DNA from: a virus | Direction: 5' to 3' (one strand) | Virus record (IMG/VR): IMGVR_UViG_3300025133_000301 | Location: 1-37,932 of that record | Length of the DNA: 37,932 bases | Part shown: positions 6,523-13,484 of the stretch, piece by piece | Numbering within the stretch: position 1 is the stretch's first letter | Layout of the letters: every line of letters starts with the position of its first letter | The notes under the pieces: generated by a model | What the model saw: only the letters and a program-made list of their open reading frames with translations | The model's database searches: none | Told to the model about the DNA's origin: nothing | Position numbers and translations under genes: made by a program

Positions 6523-6819
6523 GTGGGATCAACAAGCGACATTTTTAGGCGTCACTATTTTTGTGGACTAAAGGGACGCGGCAAGGTTAAAAATAAGATT
6601 GTTATTTGCGACTTGGCGACCAGTCTAGGGGGAGCAGATGCAGACTTTAAAATATGGGCTCACGCTGGATACCCCGATGAGATAAAGGATATAGCAGATG
6701 AACTTGATATAAATACCAGAGCCCAGATGAAACGAGATTGTTTTGATAAAATGATGGCAGAATCTCTTTGGCCCGTCGAAGACGAAGAATTAGATGACGA
6801 AGGCGAATCGTTCGCGTAA
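6523..6819 (+). CDS. hypothetical protein, 98 aa (GTG start)
   Basis: Translation probably begins at GTG 6523, six bases after AGGAG; no ATG fits. The protein has a basic N-terminus (FRRHYFCGLKGRGKVKNK), a central segment, and an acidic tail (PVEDEELDDEGE). No family recognised. It is the last gene before the very strong terminator at 6843, so it ends the operon started at 3480. Confidence 0.7.
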   Translation: MGSTSDIFRRHYFCGLKGRGKVKNKIVICDLATSLGGADADFKIWAHAGYPDEIKDIADELDINTRAQMKRDCFDKMMAESLWPVEDEELDDEGESFA

Positions 6820-6842
6820 TTAGAGAACTCGCACTATACGCA

Positions 6843-6879
6843 AAATAAGGGGCCCCTATTTAATAGGGGCCCCTTATTT
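6843..6879. terminator. strong bidirectional terminator
   Basis: A perfect 16-bp stem with core AGGGGCCCC pairs 6843-6858 with 6864-6879 around a five-base loop, with A/T-rich flanks that give a T-run on each strand. It closes the upstream small-gene operon and isolates the HTH cassette that follows. Confidence 0.9.
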
Positions 6880-6962
6880 ATTGTCCACAGATACGAAAGG
6901 AGCTTGATTCACGACGTTTGTTATACCCAATTGATATAAATAATAAAAAAAACTCATTATTA

Positions 6963-6976
6963 TGCCAAAAACGGCA
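6963..6976. promoter_or_regulatory. operator-like motif shared with the repressor region (site A)
   Basis: TGCCAAAAACGGCA has TGCC/GGCA half sites six bases apart. A 12-of-14 match, TGCCAAAAATGACA, lies at 9976-9989 upstream of the XRE repressor, and both are preceded by TTA. Presence in front of two HTH genes suggests a common regulator. Confidence 0.5.
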
Positions 6977-6979
6977 AAT

Positions 6980-6999
6980 ATGTTAATGGTTGTTAACAT
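6980..6999. promoter_or_regulatory. palindromic operator upstream of the 7074 HTH gene
   Basis: ATGTTAA and TTAACAT, perfect inverted 7-mers, are separated by six bases. The size and spacing fit a dimeric HTH operator. It lies about 75 bases before the GTG start of the HTH gene, which makes autoregulation plausible. Confidence 0.55.
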
Positions 7000-7073
7000 G
7001 GGCACTAAAGTAGTTGTTGTAATCGTATATTATACGTGCTATCTTTTTTCTCACGACACGAAAGGAGTTTAAT

Positions 7074-7853
7074 GTGCCCTTCAATAATTCGAGTAAACTG
7101 AAAGAATGGCTACATTATCATAATTTTGCTGCGATCACATTAGCAGATAAAATACAGGTGTCACGGCAGACGGTGGCTAAGATTGTCAGGAAAGAATTTG
7201 AGTCGGTAAATGTTAAAACAATACAAGCCATTGTTAACCACACAGGGCTGACTTGGGAAGATATTTGCTCCGATGTTCCTACGGCAACGTACCGACGAAC
7301 TGGAGTCCGACTCATTGATGAAGTGTTGCCGAACTTAATTCGCGATCTGAAGGAAGAAAGTACCGTGCGGCGCTATAAAAAATATATTTCCAATGATTTC
7401 CAATGCACTTCACCACACTACTTTCAGGCTGGCGTTGCAAGGCTTGGCGAAGATATTAGTAGAAAAGAACTCATTAGATACAAACCGTTTTGGACCATAG
7501 ATGAAGGTGACACTATTAACGGTGAGGTGATTGACTATAGCAAGGGATACATCGACTGGCCTACAATGTGCAGATATAACCGACCAGAGCAAGATGATGG
7601 GGACAACGAAACAGTGCATTCCGACCGATTTGTGAACATTGAAAGCATCGATCTTGTATGCACGCCCGATACCCGAGCCACGGCAAAAGAAGTTTTAATG
7701 GTGATAAAAAATATATGGCATAAAGAGCAACAGCTACACCGAATGCCACTAACAATGCTTCGCCTAACCTTCGAGGATCCGATAGTCAAAGCATCCATCG
7801 ATCTACCACCCAAGATTGTTAGCTGGTGGTGGTGTGAGTTGCCAACCCTTTAA
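7074..7853 (+). CDS. HTH protein with unknown C-terminal domain, 259 aa
   Basis: Residues 8-66 form a Cro/C1-type helix-turn-helix (ITLADKIQVSRQTVAKIVRK, then TIQAIVNHTGLTWEDI). The remaining 190 residues match nothing I recognise and contain no S24 peptidase or kinase motifs. GTG at 7074 was chosen because AAAGGAG lies six bases upstream and the overlapping ATG at 7072 is soon stopped. The gene has its own upstream palindrome and a strong terminator before it, and is followed 19 bases later by a 439-residue unknown gene, forming a two-gene cassette. Confidence 0.8.
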   Translation: MPFNNSSKLKEWLHYHNFAAITLADKIQVSRQTVAKIVRKEFESVNVKTIQAIVNHTGLTWEDICSDVPTATYRRTGVRLIDEVLPNLIRDLKEESTVRRYKKYISNDFQCTSPHYFQAGVARLGEDISRKELIRYKPFWTIDEGDTINGEVIDYSKGYIDWPTMCRYNRPEQDDGDNETVHSDRFVNIESIDLVCTPDTRATAKEVLMVIKNIWHKEQQLHRMPLTMLRLTFEDPIVKASIDLPPKIVSWWWCELPTL

Positions 7854-7872
7854 ATGCTGGCAGGTATTATTT

Positions 7873-9192
7873 ATGTGCAAAGACATTGATCTCGACTACA
7901 TGGGATATGATACGAGTAAACCCATGAGCTATGTGGAGCAATTACCTCACAGATCCACTCCTGACGCTACAGCCAATTCGATCATTGACAATGTCATCTT
8001 TCAGTTAAAGAGATATTTAACAAGCCCATGGACATGCTGTGGTGATTCCTTGTATAAATATTTTACACATATTCATACAAGGAATATATTTCTTCACCTC
8101 ATAAGCGAAGACGAAAAAATAGAATACTCATCAGACGTCTGTGCCATACTCCACGAGTTCGCAGGGCAATGCAACCGATATGATGAGACATTTATTAACG
8201 CTACCAAAATAGACCAATCTCAACTCGCAAGTCATCGTTTTACTGAATATTTCTCCGACTATTTCAATAAAGACTCTTTTATAAATGACACAAACAATCA
8301 CTTGCGCTTGCTGCATATTAAAGGTCTTCGCAGCTGGCCAGAACGAACACGCAATACAATGGATGTGCTTATTTGTGTGATTCAATTTACTTTTACCGAA
8401 AATGACTTATCCGGTATAGAACGTATAGACATATATGTCAATAAGGCTAACTATCTTAATTGCTTGCAAGATGATACCCGCACTGCTGATGCTCAGTATT
8501 TTGTGCATTTAGCCTCTACAAACCATGGCGATATAACTGAAACTATGGCGATGTGTAGTCGTGATTGCAAAGTGGTTAAATATGATTCAATAAACACGCC
8601 TCGCGACTCCAATCTAAAACCATCGGTGTCTATGCCAATGTCTCGGTGGTTGGAGTACATGCGTATCTGCAAGTCCACGCACGAACATTCGTACGAAGAC
8701 GCAACATATGAAACAGTGTTAAGAACTGACGAATTAACGCGCATCAAAGGTGTTTTGCGCTATCGATATTTAGGTCGCTGGCCAAATAATATGGACGCCA
8801 TAATAGAATCAGAGCCTTCCTTTGCCGAGCTTCCCAATGATGGCTTGGAGCGCATGATTACTTACCCATTTGAGTATGATATACACTACGATCTTTCCGG
8901 TCTAATTAATCGATTTGAAATCCATAGAAACTTGAATGATGTTTCTGCTTGCTATCAGACAGATGAGGATATTGTTTCTAAGACAATTAATGAAGCGGCT
9001 GCAAATGTAATAGAGCAAAACCGAGTCGATTTAGCTGAAGATATATTTTGTGCATTAGAACACCTATTAGAAAAAGAGCGAACCGATAATACAATTAAGC
9101 GCGTTAGTGATCGTCTCCAAGATTGCACTTCTATGAATCGAGAGGAAGCCGCCAAGGTCTTGGGTTCATATCTTGCTCAAACTATAAAATAA
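7873..9192 (+). CDS. unknown protein of HTH cassette, 439 aa
   Basis: No motif recognised: no Walker, nuclease, membrane or signal features. It contains several Cys residues (WTCCGDSLY, MAMCSRDCKVV) and a helical C-terminal third (VIEQNRVDLAEDIFCALEHL, then RLQDCTSMNREEAAKVLGSY). Start ATG 7873 was preferred to an upstream in-frame TTG inside the previous gene. Codon use looks AT-richer than the replication genes. Isolated between two terminators with an HTH partner, it looks like an accessory cargo gene for superinfection control, host modification or defence; which of these is not visible. Confidence 0.75.
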   Translation: MCKDIDLDYMGYDTSKPMSYVEQLPHRSTPDATANSIIDNVIFQLKRYLTSPWTCCGDSLYKYFTHIHTRNIFLHLISEDEKIEYSSDVCAILHEFAGQCNRYDETFINATKIDQSQLASHRFTEYFSDYFNKDSFINDTNNHLRLLHIKGLRSWPERTRNTMDVLICVIQFTFTENDLSGIERIDIYVNKANYLNCLQDDTRTADAQYFVHLASTNHGDITETMAMCSRDCKVVKYDSINTPRDSNLKPSVSMPMSRWLEYMRICKSTHEHSYEDATYETVLRTDELTRIKGVLRYRYLGRWPNNMDAIIESEPSFAELPNDGLERMITYPFEYDIHYDLSGLINRFEIHRNLNDVSACYQTDEDIVSKTINEAAANVIEQNRVDLAEDIFCALEHLLEKERTDNTIKRVSDRLQDCTSMNREEAAKVLGSYLAQTIK

Positions 9193-9197
9193 AAAAA

Positions 9198-9220
9198 GGG
9201 TAGGGACATTGTCCCTACCC
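9198..9220. terminator. terminator between convergent genes
   Basis: A 10-bp perfect stem (9198-9207 with 9211-9220, arm GGGTAGGGAC) and three-base loop. On the minus strand it runs into seven T's, so it mainly terminates the leftward repressor gene; it may also serve the rightward cassette. Confidence 0.85.
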
Positions 9221-9245
9221 TCTCATGTCAATAAATGTCTTTTTT

Positions 9246-9851
9246 TTATTGGCGACCTACCGCAGCAGTGAATCGCTGCCGTTGCAACTCTGACTGACTA
9301 ACCATCGACAGTTGAATTAGCACGCACTCATTGTCGTCGGCCTCATCGATTTTGGCAATCCATGCAGTGTGCCAAATTAAATTCATTTTGATCATAATTG
9401 GATCTGGCCGCTGATTGTGTTGCAGCTGCGCAATTGTTTCCTCTACTGCTATCCTGTCTTGTGGATCCAGTCGATCTACCAGCGACTCGCCTTCGATTGA
9501 ATTGTCGACATCCTTATGACGCTTACTGTCATATGTCACAATCCCATCATGTATTAGCAGTGTTCGGATCCACGAATTGGCCTGTGCGAATGTGCAGGGA
9601 TCTGTTTTTGATGTTTTATCTACTAAGCCTCCAACATTACTCTCGCCAGTTCCAATAATCAAATAATCGAGTGAAATTCCCAACACCTTAGCGATTCTGA
9701 TCGCCGTCGTGCTGTTAACCCCATTGACTCTACCTTTCTCGATTCGGTTAATTGTCGATTGAGGCACTTCGGCTTCCATGGCAACCGCTCTCTGCGACAT
9801 GCTTTTTAGCTCTCGCACCTGCTTGAGTCGATCTCCCCAATTATTTGTCAT
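9246..9851 (-). CDS. XRE-family repressor with PAS-like C-terminus
   Basis: Residues 8-66 are a clear Cro/C1 HTH (MSQRAVAMEAEVPQSTINRI, LGISLDYLI). Residues about 100-185 have the flow of a PAS fold, including LVDRLDPQDRIAVEETIA, which recalls the 'HPDDR' helix, then paired strands (MIKMNLIWHTAWIAKI, ECVLIQLSMVS). No S24 self-cleavage motif is seen, so classical RecA-driven induction is not expected; a sensed ligand or partner could release it instead. AAAGGAG lies upstream of the ATG. Divergent from the early region, it is the likely lysogeny repressor. Confidence 0.85.
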   Translation of the reverse strand: MTNNWGDRLKQVRELKSMSQRAVAMEAEVPQSTINRIEKGRVNGVNSTTAIRIAKVLGISLDYLIIGTGESNVGGLVDKTSKTDPCTFAQANSWIRTLLIHDGIVTYDSKRHKDVDNSIEGESLVDRLDPQDRIAVEETIAQLQHNQRPDPIMIKMNLIWHTAWIAKIDEADDNECVLIQLSMVSQSELQRQRFTAAVGRQ

Positions 9852-9883
9852 ATTTAACTCCTTTGTTGTAGGCCCTTTGCAAT

Positions 9884-9896
9884 GCTATGCGCTATG
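9884..9896. promoter_or_regulatory. repeated GCTATG element upstream of repressor
   Basis: GCTATGCGCTATG contains two tandem GCTATG units. The inverse form, GCATAGC, occurs in the 10490-10507 palindrome (plus its 3' flank) and at 18132-18138 before the packaging genes. Possible shared regulator site; weak evidence. Confidence 0.3.
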
Positions 9897-9975
9897 TTCA
9901 GTTCTCAAATAGTGCGTATACTACATATATCACACATCAAGATACAATCAATAAATGAAATAATCAAGGCCTTTA

Positions 9976-9994
9976 TGCCAAAAATGACATTTTT
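9976..9994. promoter_or_regulatory. operator-like site B and overlapping inverted repeat
   Basis: TGCCAAAAATGACA (9976-9989) matches site A at 6963-6976 in 12 of 14 positions. It overlaps AAAAATG-A-CATTTTT (9980-9994), a perfect 7-bp inverted repeat. It lies between the repressor and the rightward early promoters, where a lysogeny operator is expected. Confidence 0.5.
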
Positions 9995-10060
9995 AGCGAT
10001 CAAATATTGCTTTTTATTGCACAAAAAGGAAATAATGATTCATTTTATGCAACATGCCAC

Positions 10061-10090
10061 TTGACGGAGGTGATGCAATAAATATATATT
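10061..10090 (+). promoter_or_regulatory. early rightward promoter candidate 1
   Basis: TTGACG (10061-10066), an 18-base spacer and TATATT (10085-10090). It faces the structured RNA and the replication operon and lies next to the putative operator region. Confidence 0.55.
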
Positions 10091-10108
10091 TTGATATACT
10101 TTTAGATA

Positions 10109-10114
10109 TATAAT
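10109..10114 (+). promoter_or_regulatory. -10 element for the structured RNA
   Basis: A perfect TATAAT box whose expected start point, about 10121-10124, falls immediately before the first stem of the RNA at 10126. No good -35 lies at 17 bases; an activator or the upstream promoter may supply the RNA instead. Confidence 0.45.
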
Positions 10115-10124
10115 ATGAAATTTT

Positions 10125-10205
10125 CGAGGACAGTGGGCGAGCGGACTTACAAACCCGTCAGGGTCCTGAGGGTGATGCACTGCCAAGACCCCGCTGTCCT
10201 CTTTT
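10125..10205 (+). ncRNA. structured small RNA, C4 / P4-CI antisense-like
   Basis: An outer 8-bp stem GAGGACAG (10126-10133) pairs with CTGTCCTC (10194-10201) and is followed by TTTT. Inside, GGG/CCC closes a loop holding GGACTTACAAACCCG, and GGGTC (10161-10165) can pair with GACCC (10187-10191), giving a closed multi-hairpin fold of about 76 bases with no reading frame. As I remember them, the C4 antisense RNA of P1/P22-type phages and the P4 CI RNA share this size, closed shape and an ACTTA-AAACCCG loop. Its place between repressor and replication operon matches P4 immunity. Family assignment is from memory and needs a covariance search. Confidence 0.6.
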
Positions 10206-10222
10206 AACACACTGGAGTCCCG

Positions 10223-10423
10223 ATGATTGATCTAAGTCAAGATGTATATACTATACGCGAGGTAGCTCAGACTGTCGGGGTTACTTATCAGACCGCTAAT
10301 AAGTGGGCGAAAAATGGACGTTTCGGTCACTATCAATGCGGTCGGACCAGAAAAGTTTCCAAAGCCGACTTGCAGGGTTTTTTAGCTCAAGCCTATAAAC
10401 CCGCCGACACACTAACTCCCTAA
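10223..10423 (+). CDS. MerR/Xis-type HTH protein, 66 aa
   Basis: VYTIREVAQTVGVTYQTANK forms a helix-turn-helix near residues 8-27, followed by a short wing (WAKNGRFGHYQCGRTRKVS) and a helix KADLQGFLAQAY. This single-domain layout is typical of excisionases and small Cro-like regulators. GGAG lies seven bases before the ATG, close behind the structured RNA. It could be the Cro/antirepressor-type switch protein or an excisionase; its place in the early leader favours a regulator of the lytic switch. Confidence 0.75.
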   Translation: MIDLSQDVYTIREVAQTVGVTYQTANKWAKNGRFGHYQCGRTRKVSKADLQGFLAQAYKPADTLTP

Positions 10424-10489
10424 TATCGGCCTCAGGGCCTCCCAGATCGCGTAGAATCGACGTACGGCAAGGGACAGGCATGTCGAGTC

Positions 10490-10507
10490 CTATGCTTTAA
10501 AGCATAG
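10490..10507. repeat. 18-bp perfect palindrome
   Basis: CTATGCTTTAAAGCATAG is self-complementary over all 18 bases. It lies 67 bases after the HTH gene, in the leader of the replication operon, and could be an operator. Eleven bases including its right arm (AAAGCATAGCC, 10499-10509) recur exactly at 18129-18139. Confidence 0.6.
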
Positions 10508-10516
10508 CCGTATACG

Positions 10517-10554
10517 CCATTTGAGAGCTTTAAGGCATCACTGCCCCCAAATGG
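10517..10554 (+). promoter_or_regulatory. hairpin in replication-operon leader
   Basis: CCATTTG (10517-10523) and CAAATGG (10548-10554) pair around a 24-base loop. With the palindrome before it and the GGCGG/CCGCC stem at 10625-10640 it makes a structured leader, as expected if transcription is controlled by termination or antisense pairing. Confidence 0.4.
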
Positions 10555-10644
10555 GTAACTAAAAACCAACCATTTCTGTTTCAGTGAAGCTTTTTAAAGT
10601 GAAAATTAATCAAAATGACATGCAGGCGGTGTTAGCCGCCGTCT

Positions 10645-10731
10645 CTGTATATTACGCTAGTAATATACAGACTATATATATGTACATATGTACAGTACAT
10701 AAGTATATAAGTACATATATGTACTTATATA
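10645..10731. other. cluster of AT-rich palindromes, candidate replication origin or operator array
   Basis: Three perfect inverted repeats follow one another: 10645-10670 (arm CTGTATATTAC, four-base loop), 10681-10694 (TGTACATATGTACA) and 10704-10731, a 28-bp uninterrupted palindrome centred on ACATATATGT. GTACATA-type units recur throughout. They end 13 bases before the first gene of the replication run. Iteron-like palindromic AT-rich DNA here fits an origin, though a multi-site operator is equally possible. Apart from these repeats I see no gene in 10424-10744. Confidence 0.55.
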
Positions 10732-10744
10732 GGGGCTCACTTTT

Positions 10745-11038
10745 TTGAAACTCAAAGAGCTGTGCCCCGACGAGGCCCGAAATATGGCCGACTATGTCCA
10801 GCCTCACTGGACTGTTAGTGCGCTGCGAAAATCCATATCCCAGCATATCACCCACTTAAATCCATTGCCCATCGATGCGTATATCGTATCTGAGGCCTTG
10901 GGCGAGTATGCTTGCCTCGCAGCCGATGTGGAAAAACGATCTACCCTCAACCGCAAAAGTCACTGGTTTTCATTGCGCATAATGTTTGATGTCGCCAGTG
11001 CTTACGCACATAAAACACACACTCACTCACCACAGTAG
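10745..11038 (+). CDS. hypothetical protein, 97 aa (TTG start)
   Basis: Best start is TTG 10745 ([20 protein letters not shown]); AGGGG lies about ten bases upstream. An internal ATG at 10784 is the alternative. The protein is helical ([35 protein letters not shown]) and has no recognised family. Its 3' end encodes KTHTHSPQ because the CA-rich leader of the helicase gene overlaps it. Position at the head of the replication genes, next to the palindromes, makes an origin-related role conceivable but unproven. Confidence 0.65.
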   Translation: MKLKELCPDEARNMADYVQPHWTVSALRKSISQHITHLNPLPIDAYIVSEALGEYACLAADVEKRSTLNRKSHWFSLRIMFDVASAYAHKTHTHSPQ

Positions 11039-11040
11039 GA
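11015..11040 (+). promoter_or_regulatory. CA-rich translation leader (copy 3)
   Basis: ACACACACTCACTCACCACA followed by a TAGGAGAT ribosome site before the ATG at 11047. It matches the leader tracts before the genes at 3538 and 6187. Confidence 0.45.
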
Positions 11041-11046
11041 GATCCA

Positions 11047-12849
11047 ATGCAACAACAGTCATTGTTTGCGGAGAAGCCCAAGGATTCACAATCCGCAATT
11101 ACATTGCGCGACTATCAAGAGGACTGCATCAATGCGTCTCTTGAGGCTCTGTCCCATGGGGTAAAAAGACAGGTCGTATCTCAAGCCACAGGACTAGGCA
11201 AAACCGTCCAGTTTGCGCATATGATTCCTCGCATTCCAGAGCCAAAGACGGGCGCGACACAAGTGTTGGTCTTGGCGCATCGAAAGGAATTAGTGCAGCA
11301 GAACGCCCAAAAAATTGCCGATGCGAATCCCAATCTGACCGTAGAGATCGAACAAGCTCAATCGAAGGCATCGCCCACGGCTGATGTGATTTCCGCATCC
11401 GTGGCCACACTGGGACGACGACTTAAGTCGGGAGAGCTTACTCCTCGTATTCGCAAGTTTAACCCCAATAATTTCAAAGCAATTATTTGCGATGAGATGC
11501 ATCACTCTGCGGCATCGACCTACCAGAATATTTTTGAATATTTCGGCGTATTGAGTAATAAATCTCACATCATGCTTTCTGGTTGGTCGGCTACAGTGCG
11601 TCGGTCTGATGGAAAGCGGATGGATTCGACCTACCAAGAGATCGTCTACCACAAAAATATTCTCAACGCCATCGAAGAAAAGTGGTTGGCGAATCTACGG
11701 GCCGTGCGCATCTGGACGGGTGAAGACATTTCAAGTGTCTCGCTCAACCACGGTGATTTCAATACGAGCGAACTGGAATCTCAAGTCAATACACCGCAGC
11801 GCAACCATCAGATCGTCCAAGCTTACAAGGAGCACGCCGCCAATAGAAAAGCCACTCTGGTTTTTACGGTGGACAGAAAACACATCGCGGCAGTAACGGA
11901 TGCGTTTCGCGAGGAAGGCATCGATGCTCGTCTGGTGCATGGCGATACGGACGAAGCGGAACGTGCTCAGCTACTTGAGGATTTCCGTAATCGCAAATAC
12001 CCAGTGCTTGTCAATTGTGGTGTTCTGACTGAGGGCACCGACATACCCGTGATCGATACGATTATTATGGCACGGCCTACGCGATCCAGTGTGCTGTATC
12101 AGCAGATCATTGGGCGCGGCCTCAGGCTACATCCCAACAAGAAAGACTGCTTGGTAGTCGATATGGTTGATGTCTGCGCTGCCAACTCACTGATGACCAC
12201 ACCGGCTCTTTTTGGTCTACGATCTGAGTTTGACACCGAAGGCGAGGACATAGTCGAGACGTTTAATCGTATGTCGAATATGGCGATGGGCAATGAGCAT
12301 GTCTTAGAGGCCTTGTCGATAGATGCGGCTAAGACGATTAGCAGTGAAGAATTTGATCCATTTAGCGTAGAGCCTCCACCAGATCATATACAGGCTATGA
12401 GCGATTTGCGCTGGAGACAGGTAGGACAAGATCACTATCGATCCGACATGTCGAAGGGCGCAGGGTATCTGGAGATCAAACAGGACATCATTGGCGCATG
12501 GGAAGTAGCCTGTCATGTCCCTAACGCAGCGCCCACTAAAGTGCGCCGACGCAATGATCTCAATCTAGCGTTTCAGAGTGCCGATGGATTCATTCGCGAA
12601 AACTACAGTCAGCACATACCGCTGATGTCAAAAATGCAGAAATGGCATTCTGATCCCGCCACGGAAGCTCAGCGAGGGATGCTGGTCAAGTTTCGGATAC
12701 CTACCACATCCGCGATGACCAAGGGCGAAGCATCAGACTTAATCTCCAATCATTTTGCCAACATGAAAAAGAGGAAGAGTAAGCGTCAGGCCAGCAACAA
12801 AATAAAACCGAGAGTCGATGATGTTAAAGTCGGCGCTGTTGGGGGTTAA
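11047..12849 (+). CDS. superfamily 2 DNA/RNA helicase
   Basis: 600 residues with RecA-like domains in order: LRDYQ (20-24), Walker A ATGLGKT (47-53), DEMH box (149-152), SAT motif III (181-183), motif V LTEGTDIP (327-334) and motif [11 protein letters not shown] (352-360). The core is closest to DEAD/DEAH-like RAD25/type III restriction helicases. A C-terminal extension (about 400-600) ends with a [13 protein letters not shown]-type segment and TKGEASDLI, which I have seen at the C-termini of other phage SF2 helicases. Likely role: duplex melting or fork remodelling in phage replication. AGGAG upstream supports the start. Confidence 0.92.
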   Translation: MQQQSLFAEKPKDSQSAITLRDYQEDCINASLEALSHGVKRQVVSQATGLGKTVQFAHMIPRIPEPKTGATQVLVLAHRKELVQQNAQKIADANPNLTVEIEQAQSKASPTADVISASVATLGRRLKSGELTPRIRKFNPNNFKAIICDEMHHSAASTYQNIFEYFGVLSNKSHIMLSGWSATVRRSDGKRMDSTYQEIVYHKNILNAIEEKWLANLRAVRIWTGEDISSVSLNHGDFNTSELESQVNTPQRNHQIVQAYKEHAANRKATLVFTVDRKHIAAVTDAFREEGIDARLVHGDTDEAERAQLLEDFRNRKYPVLVNCGVLTEGTDIPVIDTIIMARPTRSSVLYQQIIGRGLRLHPNKKDCLVVDMVDVCAANSLMTTPALFGLRSEFDTEGEDIVETFNRMSNMAMGNEHVLEALSIDAAKTISSEEFDPFSVEPPPDHIQAMSDLRWRQVGQDHYRSDMSKGAGYLEIKQDIIGAWEVACHVPNAAPTKVRRRNDLNLAFQSADGFIRENYSQHIPLMSKMQKWHSDPATEAQRGMLVKFRIPTTSAMTKGEASDLISNHFANMKKRKSKRQASNKIKPRVDDVKVGAVGG

Positions 12850-12851
12850 TC

Positions 12852-13484
12852 ATGGCAAATACAGTGACGCCATGGGAAGCCTTAGATGGTTTGCCAACAG
12901 AATCAGTGCGCAAGTTGGCATTGAATTTAATGGCAGTTGCCGTCGATGCAGATGGTGCAATACAGCAACTGTCAGATGGCAGTTATAAACGCAGTTGGGG
13001 TAAAACGGGATACGACGTAGGACGTGAATTACTTAACTGGTGCGATCACAAAGATGAAGTTAAACAGAAAATCGAGCGCAAAAAGGGACAAAAGAAAAAG
13101 GATCCTAATTCTGACCTGTCTGGTCGTTTGCTTGGGCACATGCGTGCGTATTATACGACACTATTCGGGAAAGAACCAAACATCGTCTACGGAAGAGATC
13201 GAAAGTTTCTTAATGAACTCCTAAAAGACAAAGCTCGCACTGAAGAATCCCTGCGCGATTATCTGACGTTTTGGTTGGAATGCGGAGCCGTCAAGCATCC
13301 AACGCACGAAATAGATGAATGGACACAAAAGAACATCTTTGGCAACGGGGATGTTCGGACTTTCATCACGAAGCTACAGAAAATCGACGCCGAGATAGCA
13401 AAGAAGACGCCCAAGGACACGCCCAAGGAAGAGTTGCCATGGGCCATCCGACGGCAAATGGAATCACAGGAGGTGGCAGTATGA
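12852..13484 (+). CDS. unknown replication-cluster protein, 210 aa
   Basis: No family recognised. A helical N-terminal part (SVRKLALNLMAVAVDADGAI), a Lys-rich linker (KIERKKGQKKKD, about 75-88) and a C-terminal helical part (AYYTTLFGKEPNIVYGRDRK, LRDYLTFWLECGAV). It sits two bases after the helicase and overlaps the primase-helicase by four bases (ATGA). Such a position is often taken by a helicase loader or replisome organiser, but no sequence motif confirms that. Confidence 0.8.
   Translation: MANTVTPWEALDGLPTESVRKLALNLMAVAVDADGAIQQLSDGSYKRSWGKTGYDVGRELLNWCDHKDEVKQKIERKKGQKKKDPNSDLSGRLLGHMRAYYTTLFGKEPNIVYGRDRKFLNELLKDKARTEESLRDYLTFWLECGAVKHPTHEIDEWTQKNIFGNGDVRTFITKLQKIDAEIAKKTPKDTPKEELPWAIRRQMESQEVAV

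Noticed and set aside
10161-10187. IS1-like end sequence (GGTGATGC..TGCCAA)
   Set aside because: The similarity is short and interrupted, there is no transposase or second end, and the bases are explained by the structured RNA.
13319-13480. N-terminal extension of the primase-helicase
   Set aside because: It lies within the preceding gene, has no ribosome site, and the AGGAGG plus ATGA junction at 13481 gives a normal primase N-terminus.
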